Below are positions 43,589 to 53,608 of a stretch of 64,000 bases of DNA, in pieces; within the stretch, counting starts at the first letter, position 1; each line of letters opens with the position of its first letter. Under the pieces are notes generated by a model. It saw nothing but the letters and a program-made list of their open reading frames with translations, was not told the DNA's origin and ran no database searches. Origin of the DNA: Echinicola salinicaeni (GTDB lineage Bacteria; Bacteroidota; Bacteroidia; Cytophagales; Cyclobacteriaceae); assembly GCF_014280965.1 (NCBI RefSeq), contig NZ_JACODZ010000010.1:1-64000 (forward strand). Reading direction: 5' to 3'. The position numbers and the translations under genes were made by a program.

Positions 43589-43768
43589 ATGAGCAGATTT
43601 TCAGAAGTAAAGGAATTAATAGATTCCCTAGAACAAGATTTCACCAAGTTTTATGAGCAAGGTAACAAGGCAGCAGGAACCCGTGTAAGAAACGGCATGC
43701 AGACCATCAAGACCCTGGCTCAGGATATCCGTACCGAAGTACAGGAAATAAAAAACAAGGACAAATAA
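43589..43768 (+). CDS. Histone H1-like Hc1 homologue (59 aa)
   Basis: ATG 43589 to TAA 43768 encodes a short helical protein, starting MSRFSEVKELIDSLEQDFTK, with a central GNKAAGTRVRNGMQTIKTLAQ. This matches the small Hc1/histone-H1-like proteins typical of Cytophagales and relatives, about 58-60 aa. They are thought to bind DNA or nucleoid components. Its own terminator follows 11 bases after the stop, so it is transcribed alone. Confidence 0.85.
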   Translation: MSRFSEVKELIDSLEQDFTKFYEQGNKAAGTRVRNGMQTIKTLAQDIRTEVQEIKNKDK

Positions 43769-43778
43769 TCTTATGAAC

Positions 43779-43803
43779 AAAAAAGGGGCTAATCCCTTTT
43801 TTT
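43779..43803 (+). terminator. Intrinsic terminator of the Hc1-like gene
   Basis: AAAAAGGG (43779-43786) pairs with CCCTTTTT (43793-43800) and the T-run continues to 43803. Confidence 0.8.
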
Positions 43804-44018
43804 GATTTATTGACTTTCAATTAGCCAGAAAGGACAATATACCCAAGCTGTGGACAGTGGTTTCCAACAATATTTTAAAGCCACTTAGTTTTTTGAATTG
43901 TCCCCTTTGTATACTTTGGAATTTTAGTAATTGGTACCCATGCTTATACCATATGGCATCCCTTCTCACCCTATCAGTTTGCACATAAGCCCTATTTGGC
44001 CCAAGAACTTAATAAAAC

Positions 44019-44050
44019 CCAAAAGCCGTACAGATCTATGCGGCTTTTGG
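44019..44050. terminator. Orphan hairpin of terminator type
   Basis: CCAAAAGCCG (44019-44028) and CGGCTTTTGG (44041-44050) form a perfect 10-bp stem around 12 bases. It stands in the gene-free stretch 43769-44502, with no gene it clearly serves. Confidence 0.4.
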
Positions 44051-44125
44051 ATCTAAATGATATATTGAATATCGGTTCCTTCTTATTGAAAGAACCTACT
44101 AGGAAGCTGAACTGGAAAGGGATGA

Positions 44126-44330
44126 CTGTATCTGACCACAGTGATTGACCTTACAGACAGAAAGTTGATAGGCTGGTCTTTCAGCATCAGCATGTCAGTG
44201 GAAAGCACTTCGGTTGCAGCTTTGAAAATGGCCATCAAAACCAAGGGTACAAGAAACGGGTTGATGTTTATTCAAACAAGGAGATCCAATATGCCTGTTT
44301 TAACTTGCAATTCCACTTGAAGACTTACAC
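44126..44330 (+). mobile_element. IS3-family transposase (OrfB) remnant
   Basis: The text TVIDLTDRKLIGWSFSISMS, then AALKMAIKTKG, then GLMF matches the rve integrase core of IS3 OrfB. After a frameshift it continues as YSNKEIQYACFNLQFHLKT, corresponding to the HSDRGSQYAC block. Both flanks are missing and stops follow. It is a decayed fragment. The remaining sequence to 44502 holds no gene I recognise. Confidence 0.6.
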
Positions 44331-44502
44331 CCTAACTTGGAAGCATAAATTGATGTTTCTACCTATAAAACTATATCTTGCTCATCTGCAGAATACGCTG
44401 CTCAACGTTTAAAAAAGTTACTTACAGGCTTCAAACAGTTTCCTTAATAACTTATTATTAATAGGCAATCTTACTACAACAAGCCATTTTTAAAATAGAT
44501 AT

Positions 44503-45348
44503 TTAAAAATGGCTATCCCGCAAACCAAGCCAGAAGGCTGGTAGATCAGTCTGCACCATATTGGCCCCTAAATCCAGCCACTCCTTTTGATTTTCGACAT
44601 CGGGCATAGCTTGAATCTTTTTATCTCTATCTCCCAAACTATTGATCCAAACCCTCAAACCATACTTTTCTGCCTTTTTTATGGTTTTAGCTGTATAAAA
44701 ACTAGGATCAATATGAATAGCCTCAGGATCAAGCCGTTTTACAGCTTTCTTGATGTCTTTGGTATGATATGCCCTGGGCATTAGAAGCGCCTCTGGAAGT
44801 TTGGTTTTGATTTCTTCCAATACTTCCCAATCCGAATCAAAAAAGATCAACTGCTCACTCACCTCCACCATTTTAACTACCTCCATAACTGCATCGATTT
44901 GGTCGGTCTTCATGTCCATATCCACCATGATTTTCCCTTTACAGACTTCCAATGCTTCTTTCAAGGTAGGGACTTTTAAGTGGCTGACTTCCACCTTATC
45001 CAACAAATAAAAACTTCTCACCTCTTTATAACTGAGCTGCTCTATATCTCCTTCTCCATTGGTAGTCCTGTCCACCGTTTGATCATGTAAAATAACAGGA
45101 ATACCATCCGAAGTAACCCGAATGTCAAGTTCCACAATATCCACTCCCAAATCAATGGTCTGCTGAATGGCTGGAAGGCTGTTTTCAGGATATTGATGAT
45201 GGGCAGCCCTATGAGCTGCCACCATCAGGCTCGTAGTATTTAAAAATTGATTTCTGATCTCACCCACTTGTGCTTGAACCAATTGGACAAGCATCAAGCT
45301 GAGTAAAGTCAAAGCAATACATTTAAATATTTGTCTGCTATTGATCAC
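44503..45348 (-). CDS. Glycerophosphodiester phosphodiesterase, exported (281 aa)
   Basis: A signal peptide (ending VQAQ) precedes the GDPD TIM barrel: AHRAAHHQYPENSLPAI (catalytic His and EN), DIVELDIRVTSDGIPVILHDQ (metal-binding E and D, second catalytic His) and a C-terminal MVQTDLPAFW. It splits glycerophosphodiesters into glycerol-3-phosphate and alcohol in the periplasm. Its ATG overlaps the stop of the phosphatase gene by ATGA, so both are made together, a fit for phosphate or phospholipid-headgroup scavenging. Confidence 0.9.
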   Translation of the reverse strand: MINSRQIFKCIALTLLSLMLVQLVQAQVGEIRNQFLNTTSLMVAAHRAAHHQYPENSLPAIQQTIDLGVDIVELDIRVTSDGIPVILHDQTVDRTTNGEGDIEQLSYKEVRSFYLLDKVEVSHLKVPTLKEALEVCKGKIMVDMDMKTDQIDAVMEVVKMVEVSEQLIFFDSDWEVLEEIKTKLPEALLMPRAYHTKDIKKAVKRLDPEAIHIDPSFYTAKTIKKAEKYGLRVWINSLGDRDKKIQAMPDVENQKEWLDLGANMVQTDLPAFWLGLRDSHF

Positions 45349-46682
45349 TCTTGAACTCTTTCTTCGGTATTGGGAATTTGATTAATCAAGGTATTTTCAC
45401 CTTTTGTGTTCTTCTGCAATTGAAAAGCATCATATAGTTCTCCTCTGGCTGTCAAAGCTTTGAAAGAAAGGGTATCTCCTTCTATATTTATCCACTGAAA
45501 AAGTTGGGTATTATAGGCTTTCCTGTCCATCCAAGGATCATTTGCGACATCATACATCTTTGGTCCACTCACCGACACCACATACATGGGGCCCTTGCCC
45601 AATTCTGGTTGGCCATTGACATTAAGGACCCGGCCCCGTGCATAAGCATGATCATGGCCCTGTAATACTAGATCTACACCATATTCCTCCAAAATCGGTT
45701 GGATATACGCTTGCATATCCTCATTATTTCTATTGGGTTTAGTAGAATAAATAGGATAATGAAAAGTCACTATCGTCCATTTCTTGGGATCATTTTCTAA
45801 TACCTCTCGAAGCCACTTCACCTGTGCCATCCTCTTCTCGGGGATTTCATCGATCTGTTCTCCATCCAGAGAAATGACCTTAAGATGGGGATAATTGACC
45901 TCATATGCCATTTCTTCCAATCCTTCAGGACCATTTTTCGGTAAATTGAATTGGGGTCGCCAATGCTTGGAAAGAAAAACCCCTTTTGCATATTCATGGT
46001 TTCCTGGCGTCATCATCACGGGCACTGAAGCATGGATAAAACTCCCCGCCTCAAACCATCCACCCCATTCGTAGTCAGCATCCTCATGATTGATCAAATC
46101 TCCCGCATAAAGCATAAAGTCAACTTTGGGAAACTGAAAATAAGCTTCACGAATCACCCTACTCCACATGGAGTACACATCATTTTGGGCATCACCAAAA
46201 TAAATCAGACTTAAAGGCCCCTCAGCTGTTGGCATGGTAAACTGAAACCATTCACTCCAGGCCTTTTCAGATCCTACTCTGTAGACATAAGTTTGTCCAG
46301 CCTCGAGACCTGTGAGCATGCCTTCATGGTAATTGGCCTCTATCACAGGTTCATCATCCTGCTGACTACTCAAAAAGCTTGTTTTAGCTTCAATACGTTT
46401 GGCGATTTTACGAAATTCCGGACCAGCAGTGGCCACTGCATATTCTATATAGGAAACAGCTTCACTGGTGGCTGTCCGCCAATTGATCCCCACTGCTTCC
46501 ATTGGATTTTCTGCCAGATTAAGGATAATTCTGTCTGGCTGAACAGTAGGCATTAGGTGCTTCTTTACCATCACTTTCACGGAATCGCCATATAGATCCG
46601 TACTGCCGGTGGCCCATGCTGTATCCGGAACAACCACTAACAAACACAAAACACTAACAATCAATACTTTAATACAATTCAT
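45345..46682 (-). CDS. Purple-acid-phosphatase-like metallophosphoesterase, exported (445 aa)
   Basis: A signal peptide is followed by a fibronectin-type N-terminal domain (AVGINWRTATSEAVSYIEY) and a calcineurin-like catalytic domain with FGDAQND, LYAGDLINHE, TPGNHEY, TFHYPIYS and QGHDHAYARGR, the full metal-ligand set of purple acid phosphatases. It frees phosphate from organic esters in the periplasm or on the surface. It is first in a two-gene operon with the glycerophosphodiesterase. Confidence 0.9.
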   Translation of the reverse strand: MNCIKVLIVSVLCLLVVVPDTAWATGSTDLYGDSVKVMVKKHLMPTVQPDRIILNLAENPMEAVGINWRTATSEAVSYIEYAVATAGPEFRKIAKRIEAKTSFLSSQQDDEPVIEANYHEGMLTGLEAGQTYVYRVGSEKAWSEWFQFTMPTAEGPLSLIYFGDAQNDVYSMWSRVIREAYFQFPKVDFMLYAGDLINHEDADYEWGGWFEAGSFIHASVPVMMTPGNHEYAKGVFLSKHWRPQFNLPKNGPEGLEEMAYEVNYPHLKVISLDGEQIDEIPEKRMAQVKWLREVLENDPKKWTIVTFHYPIYSTKPNRNNEDMQAYIQPILEEYGVDLVLQGHDHAYARGRVLNVNGQPELGKGPMYVVSVSGPKMYDVANDPWMDRKAYNTQLFQWINIEGDTLSFKALTARGELYDAFQLQKNTKGENTLINQIPNTEERVQE

Positions 46683-46807
46683 TATCTTTATACTACTTGT
46701 TTTCTAAAAGATTTTTCTTAGCTTTATCTGTCTCTATTTTTTTAATGCTATTCATCATAATAACTGTAAGCCAAAGCTTTTGGGCTATTGTTCCATGTTA
46801 ATTTTAT

Positions 46808-48151
46808 ATGAAGATGAATACGAAACCTTTAAAATTTACCCTAGTCATCCTGATCAGCTGCTTGTCCTTTCTGTCCTTTGCCCAAGAAAGCAATCATGCC
46901 TTAGAAAAGTACTTGGAAACTCCAAGTCCTGACTTTCAATTTGAAGTGCTCCACAAATTGAAAAAAGGGCAACTCACACAGTATGAACTCCTTCTCACTT
47001 CCCAACGGTGGAAAGGCTATACTTGGAAGCACCGTTTGGTGATCCTCGCCCCAAAACACATCGAGCATGATCAAGTGTTATTGTACATTGGCGGTGGCCG
47101 ATTAAAAAATGGACTTCCCCAAAAAAGAAAACGGGATGACGATGTGGTCCAAGGTCTGGAAAAACTGGCCCTTCAAAACAAAGCAATAGTTGGCGCTATA
47201 TTTCAGGTTCCTAACCAGCCCATTTTTGATGGACGTGTAGAAGACGAGATCATTTCATACACTTTGCATCAGTACCAAGAAACGGGTGATGAAACTTGGC
47301 CACTGCTTTTTCCTATGATAAAATCTGTGCAAAAAGCCATGGATGCCATTGAAGAGTTTTCAACTGAAAAGCTACAGATTTCTCCACAGCACTTCTTACT
47401 GACCGGACTGTCCAAACGAGGATGGACTACTTGGCTTACAGGATCGCAGGATCCTCGCGTAAATGCCATTGCCCCCATGGTTATCGATGTGCTCAACATG
47501 CCGGTGAGCCTTCAGTATCAAATTGCTATGTGGCAAGATTACAGTCCTGAAATTCAAGATTATGTTGATTTGGGCATTCCCCAGCAGTCCAATACCCCAG
47601 CAGGTAAAGCCACGATCGCCATGGTAGACCCCTATTCGTATAAACAACTGCTCACCATGCCAAAACTGGTTTTTATGGGCACCAACGATCCTTACTGGCC
47701 AATAGATGCGGCAAAGAATTACTGGAAAGAAATCCCTGGTGACAATGATCTTGTCTATATCCCTAATGTAGAACACGGCCTTGGTGATGGAAAAATAGCA
47801 TTACAAAACCTCAATGCCTTCTTTGAATACCAATGCCTCCAGCAAGCATTGCCAGAAGTGAATATGGAAGTATCCCATTCAAATTCCAATTACATTAATA
47901 TTAAAGCCTCCTTCTCTGGAATTCGCCCTGATCGCATTGAAATCTGGGAAGCTGCGTCTGAAGAAGATATGGATTTCAGGGATGAAAAGTGGACCTCTAG
48001 TAACTTTCAAGGGCCTTCACAAAAAGTTGCTTTGCCAAAAGTCGGACAAAAAGCATTGTACCTGGCCTATCATTTCACCAGTCCTAATGGAAAACCTTAT
48101 TATTTATCCAGCAAAATTATACGGATAAATACCGATGGGATAGTGCATTGA
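46808..48151 (+). CDS. PhoPQ-activated pathogenicity-related (PqaA-like) hydrolase (447 aa)
   Basis: An exported alpha/beta hydrolase-fold protein with signal peptide (ending SFAQ). Features are LLYIGGGR, FLLTGLSKRGWTTWLTG (nucleophile elbow GLSKRG), VMIDVLNMP-type text, LVFMGTNDPYWPIDAAK and NVEHGLGD (likely catalytic Asp and His). This matches PhoPQ-related proteins of about 450 aa, whose substrate is unknown. It is divergent from the phosphatase operon and ends at a bidirectional terminator. Confidence 0.88.
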   Translation: MKMNTKPLKFTLVILISCLSFLSFAQESNHALEKYLETPSPDFQFEVLHKLKKGQLTQYELLLTSQRWKGYTWKHRLVILAPKHIEHDQVLLYIGGGRLKNGLPQKRKRDDDVVQGLEKLALQNKAIVGAIFQVPNQPIFDGRVEDEIISYTLHQYQETGDETWPLLFPMIKSVQKAMDAIEEFSTEKLQISPQHFLLTGLSKRGWTTWLTGSQDPRVNAIAPMVIDVLNMPVSLQYQIAMWQDYSPEIQDYVDLGIPQQSNTPAGKATIAMVDPYSYKQLLTMPKLVFMGTNDPYWPIDAAKNYWKEIPGDNDLVYIPNVEHGLGDGKIALQNLNAFFEYQCLQQALPEVNMEVSHSNSNYINIKASFSGIRPDRIEIWEAASEEDMDFRDEKWTSSNFQGPSQKVALPKVGQKALYLAYHFTSPNGKPYYLSSKIIRINTDGIVH

Positions 48152-48158
48152 GGGACGA

Positions 48159-48191
48159 AAAAAGGGGCTATCTGATTGACAGCCCCTTTTT
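48159..48191. terminator. Bidirectional intrinsic terminator
   Basis: AAAAAGGGGCT (48159-48169) pairs with AGCCCCTTTTT (48181-48191). It serves the convergent PqaA-like gene and the SusD-like gene. Confidence 0.85.
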
Positions 48192-48213
48192 ATTTATTGT
48201 AACGATCCAATAC

Positions 48214-49854
48214 TTACCATGGCTTGCCGGTTCCTTGGACCAACCAAAATTTGGACCATGCACTGTTTTCTTCTTCGGCTTGAGAATAAGCCGTAGTTTC
48301 AAGCCTTCCCAAAGCTTCATTGGCATTGGCTTCATTGATACTTAACTCTTCCTGCATATAATAAAAACGAAGTGGCAATACGGACCTTACAGCCGCAGGA
48401 CCTGCTTGTAGTTCAGGCAGGCCAGTTCTTCTGTAATCAAACCAGGATTCTGTAGCAGCTGTCCAAGATGCAATCCATTTTTGTTCAAGGATTTGCTCCA
48501 AGCTACCGTCAAAAGCTGCCTCACCAGCAATATAAGTATCAAAGCTTTCTTCTTGTCCCCATGCTATGAGCGACTGCCTTACCCCTTCATTATAATAAGA
48601 TGCTGCATCTCCTGAAATCCATCCCTTTAGGACCGCCTCAGACAAATCAAACTGTACTTCTGCAGCACTGATCAATCTTGCCTTCAAATATTCTCCATTG
48701 GCTTCGGTATACATCTCGCTTAAAAAAGATACATGGGGATTATAGGATTGCTGTCCTGGAGTAGGGTTCAGATTGTACTCACTTGGCAAATTGGAAACAG
48801 ATGGGGGAAGGCCTACATATTCAGGATCAGTATCCACAGGTTTGCCCTCCGCTACATCCGATGAAATATACCGAACACCATCTATTATTTCATCTGTTCC
48901 CGCAGCTAGGTTTGGATCGATTACTATTGGGACTTCAACCTTTTGAGCCCATACATCCAAACGGCTGTCTCCAAGCTCTTGTAATTTATCTACCAAGGTA
49001 GCACACATTTTCAACCTTCTGAAGTTACTACCATTACTACCATCAAAGGTCGTATTGGTAGGCCAAGAAGTATTGGCTGATGTACCTGGATACGACATGG
49101 ACGCATCATCTCCCACATCCAAAATCAAAGGATACTGACTGGGATTATTGACCAATTCCTGAATGCCTGCAGAAGCCATATCTGGCATCTTATCTGAAAT
49201 TCTAAGATAATACCTCAAGCGCAAGCTATTGGCAAATTTTCTCCATTGTAAGACATCCCCTCCAAACAAAACATCCTGAGGAATAGACTCGGAATTTTCC
49301 CCTTGAAAAATCTGATTGGCCTCGTCCAAAAGGCTGATTATACCTTCATAAATACCCTGCTGGGTATCAAACTGGGGAAGCAGATATTGCTCGCCCCCAA
49401 GATCACCCTGAAGGGCATCATTGAAGGGAGCATCCCCCCACAAGTCTGCAATTCGGCCAAAATTATAGGCACTGATCACCTTGGCTACACCATCGTAAAA
49501 AGGCAAATTCAATTCGTTCGCACGCTTTTCCATCAGCCGCGTATCTTCAAGTATATTATAATAGCCCGACCAACTCTGATTGGACCACCCATAATTATTA
49601 TGGTCCTCAAACCAAGCATCTTTTTGGGTATGCTGCATCACCCCTGCTATATTCCCAAATCCAAGACCAACTTCATTGGTCGCTGTCTGAGTAATGACAG
49701 TAGTGATCAACAAATTGGGATGCACTGCATCTGGATCTATCCCATTGGGATTGATATTCAATTCTGTCAGGTCCTTGCACGAAGTGTTGGTCAGGATAAC
49801 TGTCAGGACGACCAAAGACAAAGGAAGGCTAAGTCTGTTAAGGATATTTTTCAT
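48214..49854 (-). CDS. SusD-like outer-membrane lipoprotein, SusD_2 type (546 aa)
   Basis: ATG 49854 is chosen because it gives a lipoprotein signal (MKNILNRLSL then NTSCKDL). An in-frame start nine codons upstream would spoil it. The product follows the SusD-like_2 layout: DLTELNINPNG at the N-terminus, AGVMQHTQKDAWFEDHNNYGW, and a C-terminal WIASWTAATESWFDYRRTGLP. It is the substrate-capturing partner of the SusC directly upstream, 30 bases away. The ligand cannot be read from sequence. Confidence 0.9.
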   Translation of the reverse strand: MKNILNRLSLPLSLVVLTVILTNTSCKDLTELNINPNGIDPDAVHPNLLITTVITQTATNEVGLGFGNIAGVMQHTQKDAWFEDHNNYGWSNQSWSGYYNILEDTRLMEKRANELNLPFYDGVAKVISAYNFGRIADLWGDAPFNDALQGDLGGEQYLLPQFDTQQGIYEGIISLLDEANQIFQGENSESIPQDVLFGGDVLQWRKFANSLRLRYYLRISDKMPDMASAGIQELVNNPSQYPLILDVGDDASMSYPGTSANTSWPTNTTFDGSNGSNFRRLKMCATLVDKLQELGDSRLDVWAQKVEVPIVIDPNLAAGTDEIIDGVRYISSDVAEGKPVDTDPEYVGLPPSVSNLPSEYNLNPTPGQQSYNPHVSFLSEMYTEANGEYLKARLISAAEVQFDLSEAVLKGWISGDAASYYNEGVRQSLIAWGQEESFDTYIAGEAAFDGSLEQILEQKWIASWTAATESWFDYRRTGLPELQAGPAAVRSVLPLRFYYMQEELSINEANANEALGRLETTAYSQAEEENSAWSKFWLVQGTGKPW

Positions 49855-49884
49855 ATTTTTCTTTCTTTTCTGATCACACATGGC

Positions 49885-52800
49885 TTAGAATTTGGCATTT
49901 AATCTAAATCCGATAGGAATCACCCAAGGGTTCACATTGTATCTTTCAATACCTTGTTTGAAAGTACCGTTGCTCTCAGGTTGGAAAGCATTTTCCGGAT
50001 CGATACCTATTTTTGCTTTTGTCCAAAGTATCAAGTTACTGGTGTACAAGCCCACATTAACACTTTGCATCTTTAGTTTCTTCACCGTAGAAATAGGCAG
50101 GTCATAATTGATGGAAGCATCCCTAAGCTTGATATAGGAGGCATCAAACATTGCTGGCTTGAAGAAGCTCCATGGATAATTATCCGCATATGGTATAATT
50201 TTGGTCCCTTCTCCTCCTAAATTTTCCTGATAGCCGGTGATTTCACCTGCATCATTATATATGGCGATAACCCCTGGATTAAATACGCCATCATTTAAGG
50301 TCACTGCATACTCAAAAGGGAATCCCCCGCTTTCTCCAGTTGGTCCACCGACGATATTCAGTCCATCTTTAATATAAGCGTCCTCATTGGCCACCAGCCA
50401 GTCTCTTAATGCTTGTCCACTCAATCCATTTGGATTAATAATTTCATCCAAGAATCGCTGGGTTTTCAAGTCAGATTCCGAATAGCGGAAAGTCTGGGAA
50501 ACAAAGTCCCCTCCCATTCTCCAATCAAAAGTCAAATTCAGACTCCAGTTTTTATAAGAAAGGCTTGTTTGCATGCCAGCGATGAAATCCGGGTTGAAAT
50601 TGCCGATCTTATTTTTGGCATTAGACTGGTTGATAGCCTGCCAGCTTCCGTCTTCGTCTAAAATTGGATATCCATAATAAGGTGATTCTGTATCTTCCAC
50701 GGTTACTAGTTTACGGTCGTAAATACTTCCTATTTCATCGCCAACATAAGACCAGGCACCACCTCTTGAATCACTCCATAAATAGAACACTTCCACCTCG
50801 TCAGTCAACTCCACAATTTTGCTCCTGTACTTGGAAACATTGAAGTTCACATCCCAAGTAAAATCCCCTTCTATCGGTGTCAGCCCAAGGACCATCTCCC
50901 ATCCCTTACTGTTCACCAAACCGGCATTGACATACTTACTATTAAAGCCAGATGAAGACGGAAGGGTCACTGGAAGGATTTGATTTTTATTATCAGTATT
51001 GAAATAGGTAAGGTCAAACCTTAATCGGTTTTGAAATGCAGCTGCTTCCAATCCAAATTCATAAGATGTCGAAATCTCAGGTTTAAGCTCTGGCGTTTTA
51101 AGCGCATTAGGCACTGATAATCTAGTGTTCCCCCCCCACTCTTCGGTATTGGCCAAGGTCTGCACCAAATTATAGGGACTGGTATCATTGCCCACTTGGG
51201 CCCAACCAGCCCGTAGCTTAATCATATCTACCCTGTTACCCATTGGCAGAATATCGCTGATAATTGCACTTAGGGAAGCTGAAGGATAAAAATAAGAGCG
51301 ATTAGATGCAGGAAGTGTACTTGACCAATCGTTTCTAGCGGTGATATCCAAGTATAATAAGTCCTTATACCCTAAGTTAGCCAAGCCATATACACTATAA
51401 ACAGCCTTTTCTGACATGGAACTACTATAAATCAAATTATCCGAAAGCGTATTGCTTAGGGTATACACCCCGGGAACGATCAAACCCGACCCCTCTGACT
51501 TGGTGGAATTTTGTGTGGTATGGCCTTGATTATATCGCAAGTTCCCACCAGCAGAATAGGTCATACTAAAATCAGTGAAGTCTTTTTGGTAAGTGGCCAA
51601 AAACTCCACATTCCGCTCATAACGGTCCAAATTAACAATTCCATATCCCCCATTTGGATCTTCCGTATAGCTCATAGGGAGTTTTGATTCTCGTCGTTCG
51701 GTATACATGTCCAGCATGTATTTACCCTGGATGGAAAAATTATCCGTGACTTGATAGTTCAAGCCCACATTGCCAAATACCCTGTCACGGTTAAAGCCAT
51801 TATTTACTTCATTGGCTAAAAAATAAGGGTTGTTATATTCACCAATAGCTTGCGAACGCTGTTGGAGCCCCTCCTGCCCTGGCATCCAATACTCTTTTAG
51901 TTCATTGATATCAATATGAGGTGATACTTTATAAGCGGCTTCCAATGGATTAGTTCCCCTATTGCCTGCTGGACGATTATCAGCTCCCGTTCTATTGATA
52001 TTAACACTGGTGTTCAGGCTAAGCTTATCGTTGATCTTTAAGTTACTGTTTAAAGAAAGGTTATTCCTATGAAAATCTGAATTGGGTATGATTCCCCAAT
52101 TGTTCAAATTGGTATACCCCACCCGATAATTGATCCGCTCATTATTATTGGACACAGAGATACTATTGGTAGTGGTCACCCCATTTCGCACAAAATCAGC
52201 GACATTATTGGGATGAGAAACTAAAGGCAAAGGCACTAAATTGCCATTTTCATCCCTAGGGCTATTCCATTGAATGGCTTCATATCCTTTGTCCAATTCA
52301 GGACCTGCCCCAACAGATGAACCTTCTTCAATTACCAGTGTCCCTCCTGAATAAGGATTATTGTCCGGAGTATATGGTCTTACCCCTGTAGCAAATCTGC
52401 TATGCATGGGCAAATACTTATAAGGCACCTCCACCAAAGTATTGGATGAAACACTGACAGTCACCTCCTCCACACTTTTACCAGACTTAGTGGTGATCAA
52501 AACTACCCCATTTCCCGCTCGCGAACCATAAAGAGCGGCAGCACTTGGACCTTTTAATACAGAAACACGCTCAATATCTGCTGGATTAATATCTGAGAGA
52601 GCATTTCCGTAATCCACTTTATTGTCATTGCCTATCTGGCTAACGTTGTTCAGGGTGTTGATCACTGGGACACCGTCTACCACAAAAAGAGGCTGATTAT
52701 CTCCGCTCAAGGAGGTAATCCCTCGGATGATCATACTTACAGAAGATCCCGCACCTCCAGTAGAGTTGATACTTACACCAGGCACACGTCCAGAAAGAGA

Positions 52801-53505
52801 CTTCAGCATATTGTCTTGCCCACCACGCTCAAATGATTTTCCTGAAACTTCTGAAACAGCATACCCCAGAGACCGCTCTTCTCTTTTTATTCCCAAGGCG
52901 GTTACAACAGCTCCATCCAAGTTTTGGTAAGCAGCCTTAAGGGTTATTTTGACCTGTGTTTGATTGCCTACCACCATTTCCTGTGAATGAAAACCTACAT
53001 AACTAATCACCAAAACAGTCTCTTCATTCGGAACTTCTAAGCTAAAGGCACCATTTAGGTCGGTTATGGTCCCAGTGGAGGCCCCTTTGATCTTTACGGT
53101 GGCTCCAGCCAGTGGAATACCCGCTTCATCAAAGACTTCTCCTTTAATCTCGCTTGCTCTCACTAGCTCTTGTTTACGAATAAGGATATTTTCTCCCATC
53201 TTTTTGAATTCAAAACCACTTTTTGAATTCAGCATTTGTAACAATTCATCCAAACTGGCACGCTTAACCAGTATAACACTTTTACTTAATGATGCAGCAA
53301 TCTGCTCATCATACAAAAATTCTATATCCGTTTGTTCTTCTACCGAAGTAATAAACTCCCGGATACTTACATTTTCCTGAGGAAGCCGAATAAGGCTTTC
53401 ATTCTTGGCAAATGCTGATTGTCCTAAAAAGAACCCCATGGACAGTACCATTGTCCATTGGAGCCAAAAGCCAAAAAGATTTCCATTTGTAATTTTAATT
53501 TTCAT
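49885..53505 (-). CDS. SusC/RagA-type transporter with STN signalling domain (1206 aa)
   Basis: After the signal peptide comes an STN (secretin/TonB N-terminal) domain (ISIREFITSVEEQ-like text near residue 47, then LDELLQMLNSKSGFEFKKM). A carboxypeptidase-regulatory-like domain (IKGEVFDEAGIPLAGATVKI), plug (GVSINSTGGAGSSVSMIIRG, then PLFVVDGVPV) and barrel ending GFRLNAKF follow. The STN domain lets the transporter signal to a FecR anti-sigma factor, and a FecR gene lies 103 bases upstream. Ligand binding would thus switch on transcription by a FecI-type sigma. Confidence 0.93.
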   Translation of the reverse strand: MKIKITNGNLFGFWLQWTMVLSMGFFLGQSAFAKNESLIRLPQENVSIREFITSVEEQTDIEFLYDEQIAASLSKSVILVKRASLDELLQMLNSKSGFEFKKMGENILIRKQELVRASEIKGEVFDEAGIPLAGATVKIKGASTGTITDLNGAFSLEVPNEETVLVISYVGFHSQEMVVGNQTQVKITLKAAYQNLDGAVVTALGIKREERSLGYAVSEVSGKSFERGGQDNMLKSLSGRVPGVSINSTGGAGSSVSMIIRGITSLSGDNQPLFVVDGVPVINTLNNVSQIGNDNKVDYGNALSDINPADIERVSVLKGPSAAALYGSRAGNGVVLITTKSGKSVEEVTVSVSSNTLVEVPYKYLPMHSRFATGVRPYTPDNNPYSGGTLVIEEGSSVGAGPELDKGYEAIQWNSPRDENGNLVPLPLVSHPNNVADFVRNGVTTTNSISVSNNNERINYRVGYTNLNNWGIIPNSDFHRNNLSLNSNLKINDKLSLNTSVNINRTGADNRPAGNRGTNPLEAAYKVSPHIDINELKEYWMPGQEGLQQRSQAIGEYNNPYFLANEVNNGFNRDRVFGNVGLNYQVTDNFSIQGKYMLDMYTERRESKLPMSYTEDPNGGYGIVNLDRYERNVEFLATYQKDFTDFSMTYSAGGNLRYNQGHTTQNSTKSEGSGLIVPGVYTLSNTLSDNLIYSSSMSEKAVYSVYGLANLGYKDLLYLDITARNDWSSTLPASNRSYFYPSASLSAIISDILPMGNRVDMIKLRAGWAQVGNDTSPYNLVQTLANTEEWGGNTRLSVPNALKTPELKPEISTSYEFGLEAAAFQNRLRFDLTYFNTDNKNQILPVTLPSSSGFNSKYVNAGLVNSKGWEMVLGLTPIEGDFTWDVNFNVSKYRSKIVELTDEVEVFYLWSDSRGGAWSYVGDEIGSIYDRKLVTVEDTESPYYGYPILDEDGSWQAINQSNAKNKIGNFNPDFIAGMQTSLSYKNWSLNLTFDWRMGGDFVSQTFRYSESDLKTQRFLDEIINPNGLSGQALRDWLVANEDAYIKDGLNIVGGPTGESGGFPFEYAVTLNDGVFNPGVIAIYNDAGEITGYQENLGGEGTKIIPYADNYPWSFFKPAMFDASYIKLRDASINYDLPISTVKKLKMQSVNVGLYTSNLILWTKAKIGIDPENAFQPESNGTFKQGIERYNVNPWVIPIGFRLNAKF

Positions 53506-53546
53506 ACTTTGCTAAAATTTTGTGGTTAACATCTACTGAATTTTCT

Positions 53547-53582
53547 CGCACGGACTACGTTCGCCAAAACTCGTTCCGTGCG
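53547..53582. promoter_or_regulatory. Hairpin between fecR and susC
   Basis: CGCACGGA (53547-53554) pairs with TCCGTGCG (53575-53582). It lies in the transcribed fecR-susC spacer. On the minus strand no T-run follows, so a processing or stabilising stem is more likely than a terminator for these genes. Confidence 0.45.
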
Positions 53583-53608
53583 TTTTTTTATTTGTTTTGT
53601 TCAGATAA